This document shows, one piece after another, positions 5,422 through 11,060 of a stretch of 11,060 nucleotides of DNA (positions within the stretch are counted from its first letter, which is position 1; each line of letters begins with the position of its first letter). The DNA is taken from assembly GCA_902783305.1 (NCBI GenBank), contig CACZQU010000212.1, forward strand, positions 1-11,060, read 5' to 3'. The notes beneath the pieces were generated by a model. The model worked only from the letters and a program-made list of their open reading frames with translations. It searched no databases and was not told the origin of the DNA. Made by a program: the position numbers and the translations under genes. This DNA comes from an uncultured Lachnospiraceae bacterium (GTDB lineage: Bacteria; Bacillota; Clostridia; Lachnospirales; Lachnospiraceae).

Positions 5422-7032
5422 ATGAAGCTTACATTTATCGGCGCTGATCATGAGGTGACAGGAAGCTGTCATTATCTGGAGGCAGCAGGCAGGAAATTCC
5501 TGGTGGACTGCGGGATGGAGCAGGGCCGGGATGTGTATGTAAACCAGGAAATTCCGGTTCCGGCCGGGGAGATCGATTTCGTGCTTCTGACTCATGCGCA
5601 CATAGACCATTCCGGCCGGCTCCCGGAGCTGTATGCGAAAGGGTTCAGAGGACCGGTCTACGCGACAGAGGCGACCAGCAACCTTTGCGACATCATGCTG
5701 CGTGACAGCGCCCATATCCAGGAGTTTGAGGCTGAATGGCGCAACCGCAAGGGAAAACGATCCGGTAAAGAGTTGTTTGTGCCGGCATATACCATGGCCG
5801 ATGCCATGGGAGTGATCGACAACTTTGTCGAATGCCCATATCAGAAAATCATCAATCCGGCTCCGGATATCCGGGTGCGGTTTATGGATGCGGGACACCT
5901 TCTGGGATCTGCAAGCATCGAGCTTTGGATCAGGGAAGGGGAAGTAGAGAAAAAACTGGTTTTTTCCGGAGATATCGGAAACCTTCATCAGCCGCTGATC
6001 AAGGATCCGACCACCATCAGCGAGGCAGACGTGGTGATCATGGAATCCACCTACGGAGACCGTCTCCATGGGGAGAGGCCAGATTACGCCGCCCGTCTGG
6101 CCGAGGTCATCCAGCGCACCTTCGACCGGGGCGGGAATGTGGTTATTCCGTCCTTCGCAGTAGGGAGGACGCAGGAAATGTTATATTTCATCCGGCAGAT
6201 CAAACGAGACGGGCTGGTTACGGGATACGATAATTTTAAAGTATATGTGGACAGCCCTCTGGCGAATGAGGCGACGACTATTTTTTCCGAACATGTCTAC
6301 GACTGTTATGATGAAGAAGCCCTGGAGCTGGTTCATGCCGGAATCAACCCTCTGAGTTTTCCCGGCCTGAGAGTTTCCATTACCAGCGAAGATTCTATCG
6401 GCATCAATTATAATACCGAGCCGAAGGTCATTATCTCTGCCAGCGGAATGTGCGACGCAGGCAGGATCAAGCACCATCTGAAGCACAACCTGTGGAGACA
6501 GGAGTGTACCATTCTTTTCGTCGGATATCAGTCGAACGGAACTCTTGGACGGGCTCTGGTGGAAGGTGCTGAGGAAGTCAGACTCTTTGGAGAGGAAATC
6601 CATGTGGCAGCAGAGATCTGCCAGCTTCCCGGCATCAGCGGTCACGCAGACATGAATGGTCTTCTGAACTGGGCGAAGGCTTTCTCCGCCAGTGCGCCGT
6701 CCAGAGTGTTCGTTGTACACGGCGAAGATTCCGTAACCGACAGCTTTGCCGGCCGGCTGCACGAAGAACTGGGATACCGGGCTATGGCGCCTTTTTCCGG
6801 TACAGTCTATGACATTGCCGAAAACGTCATCGAAAAGGAGGCTGTAGGAATCCCAGCTCCGACCAGAAGGATCATTTCGCCCAAAACCTCTAAGGCTGCC
6901 CGCACCTTCGAGAAGCTTCTGTCCATGGGCCAGCGTCTCCTTTCTGTCATTCGCGGCTGCGAGGGCAGGCCGAATAAGGAATTGGAACGTTTTACCAGGG
7001 AAATCCAGTCCCTCTGTGATAAATATGAATAG
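5422..7032 (+). CDS. MBL-fold beta-CASP RNase-like protein
   Basis: A 536-residue cytoplasmic metallo-beta-lactamase/beta-CASP/RMMBL protein, the bacterial relative of CPSF73-type zinc-dependent ribonucleases. The zinc motif HAHIDH is at 58-63, followed by H159 (DAGHLLGS), D184 (FSGDIGN) and the motif-A segment ESTYGD at 208-213. The beta-CASP insert has SFAVGRTQEML and DSPLANEAT; SASGMCDAGRIKHHL (339-353) gives motif B, SGHAD (406-410) motif C, and VHGE (432-435) the last histidine. About 75 residues after that form a basic helical tail. It was called from ATG 5422: an excellent AAAGGAGG precedes it and the conserved fold starts at once with MKLTFIGADHEVTGS, whereas the 86 upstream codons look non-coding. 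All catalytic residues appear intact. It differs from RNase J, so its RNA substrate is unknown. Confidence 0.92.
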   Translation: MKLTFIGADHEVTGSCHYLEAAGRKFLVDCGMEQGRDVYVNQEIPVPAGEIDFVLLTHAHIDHSGRLPELYAKGFRGPVYATEATSNLCDIMLRDSAHIQEFEAEWRNRKGKRSGKELFVPAYTMADAMGVIDNFVECPYQKIINPAPDIRVRFMDAGHLLGSASIELWIREGEVEKKLVFSGDIGNLHQPLIKDPTTISEADVVIMESTYGDRLHGERPDYAARLAEVIQRTFDRGGNVVIPSFAVGRTQEMLYFIRQIKRDGLVTGYDNFKVYVDSPLANEATTIFSEHVYDCYDEEALELVHAGINPLSFPGLRVSITSEDSIGINYNTEPKVIISASGMCDAGRIKHHLKHNLWRQECTILFVGYQSNGTLGRALVEGAEEVRLFGEEIHVAAEICQLPGISGHADMNGLLNWAKAFSASAPSRVFVVHGEDSVTDSFAGRLHEELGYRAMAPFSGTVYDIAENVIEKEAVGIPAPTRRIISPKTSKAARTFEKLLSMGQRLLSVIRGCEGRPNKELERFTREIQSLCDKYE

Positions 7033-7153
7033 CCTGTCTGGCTCGCGCACTCCCCGCTGCGGCATTCAGAACGGACAGAAGAACAAGTGTAACTGATATC
7101 CGTCATCATAATATGAAGGTGGAAGAGAACGGATAAGAAAGTGAGGTGCATCT

Positions 7154-9049
7154 GTGAAGAAGTTTTTGCCTGTTCTGATTGCTGCAGCTTTTGCCTTCTC
7201 CCCTGCCAATACCGTTACCGCCGGGGAGAAAAGCTTTGATCCCGCCATGCAGGTCGTCTTTCCTGACTGGAAAGGGAAAGCCGATGACACACTTGCATTG
7301 AACAGTATGTACAGCTTCATCGGATATCATGGACAGGGGATAATCTGGCTCCGCATTTCTGAAAAGACAGACCATTTTCGGATGTATGTCAATGGAAATG
7401 CTGTGGAAACAGATGGATTGACCAAGGGCAGCTATTGTCCGGTGGACATCTCCTCCTATACGAAAAACGGGGAAAACACCCTGCAGATTTCCAACATCAG
7501 CCCCTCCGGCCTGACAGAAGCCGTAACCGTTTATATTCCTTATCCGGAAGTTCTGGAGGGTATTCCGGAAGAGGAAGGGATACACCAGGAAGCACTGACC
7601 CTGATTTCCGACCTGATCCAGGCCGATATTGAGAACGGATTTCCCAGTGCCCAGCTTGCGGTAATCCGAAACGGGAGGCTGGTATATGAAAACGCCTGGG
7701 GGAAAACAAACTCCTATCTGCCGGACGGTACTCCCTGTGCTGACAGCGCGGCTGTAACGACAGACACCCTGTATGACCTGGCTTCGGTAACCAAAATGTT
7801 TTCCGTGAATTATGCTCTTCAGAAGCTCGTAACGGATGGCGAGGTATCACTGGATGCCAGAATTACCGATTTTCTCGGGGAAGAATTCGCGTCTGAAACC
7901 ATACAGGTTCTGACTGCTCCGGACGGTGAGGAAAAGGATCCCGGAGCGCTTCCTGATCTGAAGACCATCAAGGAATGGAAGGCGAAACTCACTATACGGG
8001 ATCTTCTCCGGCATCAGGGCGGTTTCCCGGCAGACGCCAAGTACCCTGCGCCAAAGCTGTATAAGGAGAACCTGGCAGAAGGAGAGAGCTATCCCGACAA
8101 TCCTCTGTTTGCCGGAAACGGAGCCGATGAAAGGACAAAGCGCTCAACCGTGAAGATGATCTGCAAAACACCCCTCGATTATGAACCCGGAACGCAGACC
8201 GTTTATTCGGATATTGATTATATGATTCTGGGATTGGTGGTAGAAAAGATCACAGGAGAAGATCTGGATTCCTGGCTGAAAAAGACATTCTATGAACCGC
8301 TCGGGCTCTCCCATATCACCTACAATCCGCTGCAGAACGGTTTTACGCCGGAAGACTGCGCGGCAACGGAATTAAACGGGAACACCCGTGACGGTCTTCT
8401 TGATTTTGAAGGATACCGTACGCAAACTCTGCAGGGGGAGGTACATGACGAGAAAGCCTGGTACAGTATGGCAGGCATCAGCGGACACGCCGGTCTGTTT
8501 TCCAACGCGTCAGATCTGGCAAAGCTTGCCGCTGTGATGCTGAGTGGTGGGTATGGGGAAAACCGTTTTTTCTCCAGAAATGTGATCGATCTGTTCACTG
8601 CCCCCAAATCAGAAGATATGGCAAACTGGGGACTTGGCTGGTGGAGACAGGGTGAGAAACAAAGAGCCTGGTATTTTGGTACGCAGGCCGGCTCTGAGAC
8701 CTTCGGGCATCAGGGGTGGACCGGAACACTGGTCATGATTGACCCGGAACGGCAGCTTGTCATCGTATATCTTACCAACAAAATCAACTCTCCTGTTACG
8801 GATGTACAGGATAATCCGAACAGATTTAATGGAAACTGGTATACCGCAGGTACCTTGGGATTTGTCCCGCAGATCCTGTCCATCGGAATGGATACGGATC
8901 AGGATATCTCTGCTCAGCTTCGGGATCTGACTGCCGATATGGCAGATGAAGCTCTAAAGCTGATCCCGGAGGGTGTATCCCCTGACAGCGATCATCCTGC
9001 GGCTAAAAACGCCCGCAGCAAGCAACAGCTTTGTGACCTTTATTCGTAA
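7154..9049 (+). CDS. Secreted serine hydrolase, PBP4B/YfeW-like
   Basis: A 631-residue exported member of the class C beta-lactamase/DD-peptidase superfamily. A signal peptide covers about residues 1-23 (KK, hydrophobic core, VTA then GEK); there is no lipobox. Residues about 30-130 look like a beta-sandwich (galactose-binding-like) region, with IIWLRI, FRMYVNGNAVETDG and a C-terminal YIPYPEVLEG hinge. The catalytic domain follows: nucleophile motif SVTK (S211, K214), YSD (Y351-D353) as the Tyr motif, SGHAGLFS (443-450), and HQG (519-521) in place of KTG. These are hallmarks of the group annotated as PBP4B. Expected substrates are cell-wall peptides or esters; antibiotic resistance should not be assumed. 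The start is GTG 7154 with a weak upstream GTGAGG, placing the signal peptide exactly at the N-terminus. Confidence 0.88.
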   Translation: MKKFLPVLIAAAFAFSPANTVTAGEKSFDPAMQVVFPDWKGKADDTLALNSMYSFIGYHGQGIIWLRISEKTDHFRMYVNGNAVETDGLTKGSYCPVDISSYTKNGENTLQISNISPSGLTEAVTVYIPYPEVLEGIPEEEGIHQEALTLISDLIQADIENGFPSAQLAVIRNGRLVYENAWGKTNSYLPDGTPCADSAAVTTDTLYDLASVTKMFSVNYALQKLVTDGEVSLDARITDFLGEEFASETIQVLTAPDGEEKDPGALPDLKTIKEWKAKLTIRDLLRHQGGFPADAKYPAPKLYKENLAEGESYPDNPLFAGNGADERTKRSTVKMICKTPLDYEPGTQTVYSDIDYMILGLVVEKITGEDLDSWLKKTFYEPLGLSHITYNPLQNGFTPEDCAATELNGNTRDGLLDFEGYRTQTLQGEVHDEKAWYSMAGISGHAGLFSNASDLAKLAAVMLSGGYGENRFFSRNVIDLFTAPKSEDMANWGLGWWRQGEKQRAWYFGTQAGSETFGHQGWTGTLVMIDPERQLVIVYLTNKINSPVTDVQDNPNRFNGNWYTAGTLGFVPQILSIGMDTDQDISAQLRDLTADMADEALKLIPEGVSPDSDHPAAKNARSKQQLCDLYS

Positions 9050-9087
9050 CGGATCCGACACCATTCCTTTACTGTTGAACTTTTGTG

Positions 9088-9120
9088 ATCTATGCCTCGC
9101 AGCAGGTGCGAGGCACAGAT
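9088..9120. terminator. Hairpin between convergent genes, likely bidirectional terminator
   Basis: A 14-base arm at 9088-9101 pairs with 9107-9120 with a single mismatch (A9092 against C9116) and a 5-base loop. It lies between the end of the PBP4B-like gene and the end of the minus-strand selenium operon. T-tracts are absent on both sides. On the minus strand its arm contains GTGCCTCG, as in the 4348-4378 hairpin. Confidence 0.7.
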
Positions 9121-9133
9121 GGAACAGAGGATA

Positions 9134-9382
9134 TTATGCCTCTCCCGCGCGATATACCGTCAGATAACGGTCCTCGTATACTTCCACGATCTGCTCTACT
9201 TCTCCATAAGGATCTTCTGCCGGCGGATATTCTGCCTCAAAGAATACGCAGGTTCCGCAGGACGCGCTGAGCGTCCTGGGAACCGGCATCATTTTTGCAG
9301 GGATACCTTCCGCAGTCCGTTCTCTTTTAAACCGTACCGCACCGAAATGAGAATAAAAAGTCGCGATATACTGTCTGATCAT
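9134..9382 (-). CDS. DUF3343 protein, putative Se/S carrier-like
   Basis: An 82-residue cytoplasmic protein of the DUF3343 family, whose genes co-occur with YedE and TusA-like genes in selenium-using anaerobes; its biochemistry is not established. It opens with the family's YIATFYSHFGAVRFKRE segment (residues 5-21), then PVPRTLSASCGTC, where other members usually have a conserved Ser/Cys-Gly turn. Here the turn holds a CxxC (C42, C45), which could bind a chalcogen or metal; that is inference. I chose ATG 9382, four bases after the TusA-like stop, so translation is probably coupled; an upstream TTG at 9397 would add five residues and overlap that gene. It is the last gene of the operon and is followed by the 9088-9120 hairpin. 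Confidence 0.8.
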   Translation of the reverse strand: MIRQYIATFYSHFGAVRFKRERTAEGIPAKMMPVPRTLSASCGTCVFFEAEYPPAEDPYGEVEQIVEVYEDRYLTVYRAGEA

Positions 9383-9386
9383 ACGT

Positions 9387-9587
9387 CTATTTCTCAATGG
9401 TCAGGAGGAAGTCATCCTCCTGGTCTGTCACGGTGACGTGATATCCTTCATGCTCCGCATAACGGGTTACGTTTTCCACGCATACCCTGGCATCCACCAG
9501 CATCTGATAGCACTCCTCTTTTGATTTCATGGCATCCCGGATCATAATTACCGGCTCCGGGCAGGAACGTCCTCTTGCGTCAATCAT
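9387..9587 (-). CDS. TusA/YedF-like sulfur or selenium carrier
   Basis: A 66-residue TusA/SirA-fold protein. The start MIDARGRSCPEPV carries the family CPxP motif with C9, the residue that takes a persulfide in TusA. The rest is a single two-layer alpha/beta domain ending DDFLLTIEK, with further cysteines C26 and C36. It corresponds to the N-terminal domain of YedF; the longer YedF C-terminal domain is absent here and the separate DUF3343 gene follows instead. ATG 9587 is chosen because AAGGAGG ends 8 bases ahead of it and because the domain starts there; an open frame extends upstream to 9644 inside yedE. The gene lies 16 bases behind yedE in one operon. It probably receives sulfur or selenium from a desulfurase, with YedE delivering the substrate. 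Confidence 0.88.
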   Translation of the reverse strand: MIDARGRSCPEPVIMIRDAMKSKEECYQMLVDARVCVENVTRYAEHEGYHVTVTDQEDDFLLTIEK

Positions 9588-9603
9588 TTCTGTCCTCCTT
9601 ATT

Positions 9604-10677
9604 TCACTTGTTCTTTTTTCCCTGAATCGTATTGACAACAGCAATTATTGTTATCACCGCAAGTCCGATGATTACGGCAATTTTTCCGTTTTCCGTAGGA
9701 CCGTTGGCAGAAGATGCCAGGCCGAAATTATGGCAGAAGGCAGCCCCGGTTAAAAGCCCCAGTACTGTCACAGCACTATCCGTGTTTCCTTCGCCTGCCA
9801 GTACCAGCTGCCTTAAGGGACAGCCGCCCAGAAGGGTACAACCATAACCGACAAGCAGCATCCCAAGGAAATTCCAAAGACCATCCGTGTGGGAGATCGC
9901 CTGTCCCGCAAAGCCAGGATGAAAACTGCCGGTAAACAGATTCCCGGCAAATACCGCCGCAAGAACCGCGCCAAAACCAATGATCAGTATAGGGTCACGA
10001 AACAATACCAGGTCACGGATTCCGCCTACCATGCAAAGCCGTGTCCATTGAGCAAGGCAGCCAACCAGAAGGCCTGCACATAACGACATCCAGTAAGGCG
10101 CATGCTTTCCTCCAGGACCACCGTCTGCAGCGGTAAAAAAGAGAAAAGCCGGAGCTGTAATCAGGAGGACAAGAAATGCAGCCTGAATTCCGGGAAATAC
10201 AAAGCCTTCTATGACAGGCTGCCGGTACGTACGTTTCAGGGTATATCCCTGACTGAGAAAAGCAATTCCCACCAGAATCCCACAGGCAAATCCTCCGAGG
10301 CCGGCCAGTGCATTTCCATCTCCGCCGCCCAGGCGGATGATCATCCTGAACGGGCAGCCCAGAAACATCAGGCAGCCGATCATCACAAAGAAGCCCAGCA
10401 AAAACCTGGTCATGACGGAAGATCCGCCTTTGACGGAAAACTCTTTTCTTATGACAGACAGCAGCATCGCGCCAAGGACAATGCCAATGATTTCAGGACG
10501 GATATACTGTACCGCCTCTGCTCTGTGCAGTCCCAGACCACCTGCAGTATCCCGGATAAAGCAGGCAATACAGAATCCCATGTTTGCCGGATTTCCGGAC
10601 AGTGCCAGAAGTACAGCAGCCGCACCGATCACCAGCCCTGCGATCAGTATCGTGATTCGTTCCTTTTTTGCTTCCAT
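9604..10677 (-). CDS. yedE: YedE-family putative selenium/thiosulfate-type transporter
   Basis: A 357-residue integral membrane protein of the YeeE/YedE family with roughly nine to ten hydrophobic segments. The first helix is at about 8-27, and others lie near 62-76, 91-107, 127-142, 160-182, 197-210, 230-247, 267-283, 300-315 and 332-348. Conserved cysteine motifs, GFCIACFIRD (C36, C39), GCPFRM (C108), RLCMVGGIRD (C215) and GGCPLRQL (C286), are typical: the family relative YeeE moves thiosulfate along such cysteines. Long YedE proteins of this type, followed by a TusA-like gene, are associated with selenium use in bacteria; the exact substrate is unproven. ATG 10677 follows AAAGGAAAA. It is first in the operon, with an extended -10 promoter about 85 bases upstream. 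Confidence 0.9.
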   Translation of the reverse strand: MEAKKERITILIAGLVIGAAAVLLALSGNPANMGFCIACFIRDTAGGLGLHRAEAVQYIRPEIIGIVLGAMLLSVIRKEFSVKGGSSVMTRFLLGFFVMIGCLMFLGCPFRMIIRLGGGDGNALAGLGGFACGILVGIAFLSQGYTLKRTYRQPVIEGFVFPGIQAAFLVLLITAPAFLFFTAADGGPGGKHAPYWMSLCAGLLVGCLAQWTRLCMVGGIRDLVLFRDPILIIGFGAVLAAVFAGNLFTGSFHPGFAGQAISHTDGLWNFLGMLLVGYGCTLLGGCPLRQLVLAGEGNTDSAVTVLGLLTGAAFCHNFGLASSANGPTENGKIAVIIGLAVITIIAVVNTIQGKKNK

Positions 10678-10760
10678 TCATTTTTCCTTTCTGACGCACA
10701 GCGTCAACCATAAACCTGTACGGTTTCCAGATTTCAGCGGCCACAAGGTTTCTCTTTTTT

Positions 10761-10769
10761 ATTATAGCA
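10761..10769 (-). promoter_or_regulatory. Extended -10 promoter of the yedE operon
   Basis: Read on the minus strand this is TGCTATAAT, a consensus extended -10. No good -35 lies 16-18 bases upstream, which is usual for extended -10 promoters; a TTGACA further up (38 bases away) is too distant. The transcript would start near 10754, leaving a leader of about 77 bases that holds two short possible stems (AAACC/GGTTT and GACGC/GCGTC). Confidence 0.6.
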
Positions 10770-10806
10770 TTTCGATCCCCGATATGATATTTTAATATTG
10801 AATCTG

Positions 10807-10823
10807 TCAATGATTATTATTGA
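10807..10823. promoter_or_regulatory. Possible operator in the divergent region
   Basis: TCAATGATTATTATTGA is a 17-base AT-rich palindrome with seven of eight pairs matched. It lies between the yedE promoter and the divergent desulfurase-like gene, where a shared regulator could sit. It is loosely like Fur-family sites, but AT-rich palindromes also arise by chance. Confidence 0.3.
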
Positions 10824-10858
10824 GATTATCTATGATTGCAGTGCAAAATGACTCCAAC

Positions 10859-10890
10859 GGATTGTTCCGCGCTTCGCGCTCCCACAATCC
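10859..10890 (+). other. Leader hairpin before the desulfurase-like gene
   Basis: GGATTGT at 10859-10865 pairs with ACAATCC at 10884-10890, and inside it GCGC at 10869-10872 pairs with GCGC at 10876-10879. A pyrimidine internal loop (TCC opposite TCCC) separates the two stems. It lies about 30 bases before ATG 10921 and has no T-tract, so it looks like a structured 5' leader rather than a terminator. Confidence 0.4.
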
Positions 10891-10920
10891 TGCGTCATCT
10901 ATATTTCGGAGGATACCATT

Positions 10921-11060
10921 ATGGAGCTTTTTTCGACAAGGAAAAAGATCTGTTATCTCGATCAGGCAGCCACCAGTTTTCCAAAGCCGTCCTGCGTATC
11001 AGAAGCGGTATATCATTATCTGACGCAGGTAGGCTGCAATATTAACCGCGGATGTTATCA
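10921..11060 (+). CDS. Class V aminotransferase/cysteine desulfurase-like protein, 5' part only
   Basis: The first 46 codons of a PLP-dependent enzyme cut by the window edge. After a short lead, CYLDQAATSFPKP is the N-terminal signature of class V aminotransferases related to NifS/SufS, followed by an EAVYHYLTQVG helix and NINRGCY. This fits the cysteine desulfurase-related subfamily whose N-terminus usually reads DNAATS.PKP...G.N..RG. The PLP lysine and the active-site loop lie outside the window. GGAGG at 10908-10912 precedes ATG 10921 by 8 bases. It is divergent from the yedE operon, and desulfurases of this type often accompany yedE/yedF genes, so it may load selenium or sulfur onto the TusA-like carrier. 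Whether it acts as a desulfurase or a selenocysteine lyase cannot be told. Confidence 0.82.
   Translation, partial: MELFSTRKKICYLDQAATSFPKPSCVSEAVYHYLTQVGCNINRGCY

Noticed and set aside
5326..7065. Minus-strand open frames opposite the beta-CASP gene
   Set aside because: Same reason: the forward gene has complete catalytic motifs and a strong ribosome binding site, and the reverse frames have neither.
7154..9049. Beta-lactamase conferring antibiotic resistance
   Set aside because: The SVTK/YSD/HQG motif set and overall layout fit PBP4B-type serine hydrolases rather than true class A or C beta-lactamases.
9092..10795. Plus-strand open frames through the yedE operon region
   Set aside because: They are Pro/Arg/Ser-rich shadows of the minus-strand genes, without ribosome binding sites or domains.
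10820..11045. Two plus-strand frames of 67-69 codons at the right edge
   Set aside because: The frame from 10921 has a ribosome binding site and a recognisable class V aminotransferase start; the other two are shadows crossing the leader hairpin.
1..11060. Mobile elements, CRISPR arrays, tRNA or rRNA genes
   Set aside because: I found no transposase or integrase motifs, no regularly spaced direct repeats and no cloverleaf or rRNA signatures. The only repeats are the short palindromes reported.

Overview
The window looks like a chromosomal segment of an anaerobic Gram-positive bacterium of class Clostridia, probably Lachnospiraceae. This is an inference from gene types and style: strong AGGAGG-like ribosome binding sites, a Bacillus-type OhrR, a clostridial cysteine-rich TcdA, a SpoIIE/RsbU-type phosphatase and a YedE/TusA/DUF3343 selenium gene set. 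GC content is moderate and evenly spread. I see no phage, transposase, CRISPR array, tRNA or rRNA.

Layout. 1-194: no gene recognised, then a consensus promoter inside a long palindrome. 195-1501: a peroxide-sensing regulator (OhrR type), a nitroreductase-family flavoprotein, and the C-terminal remnant of a glutathione peroxidase without its catalytic part, closed by a T-tract terminator at 1578-1611. 1715-2470: tcdA (tRNA ct6A dehydratase), followed by a palindromic repeat. 2611-4329: a membrane-bound sensor phosphatase of the PPM/SpoIIE class. 4400-5107 (minus): a family 2 glycosyltransferase converging on it, with a hairpin between them. 5108-5421: a gene-free region holding a second, inverted copy of the palindromic repeat. 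5422-7032: a metallo-beta-lactamase/beta-CASP RNase-like protein. 7154-9049: a secreted PBP4B-type serine hydrolase with an N-terminal beta-sandwich-like region. 9134-10677 (minus): a compact operon of yedE, a TusA/YedF-like carrier and a DUF3343 protein, linked to selenium use. 10921-11060 (plus, cut by the window edge): the start of a class V aminotransferase/cysteine desulfurase-like protein, divergent from that operon.

How the genes fit together. Two functional units stand out. The first is an OhrR-controlled redox unit in which the usual peroxidase output is a broken glutathione peroxidase, leaving the nitroreductase as the only intact enzyme. The second is the selenium/sulfur unit at the right end: a putative transporter, a sulfur/selenium carrier, a DUF3343 protein with a CxxC, and a divergent desulfurase-like enzyme that could feed the carrier. 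The middle genes look like independent housekeeping or cell-surface functions with their own promoters.

I did not find a clearly new multi-gene system. The better leads are the truncated peroxidase under OhrR, a duplicated translation start ahead of the nitroreductase, two pairs of related hairpin sequences, and the divergent control region of the selenium genes.
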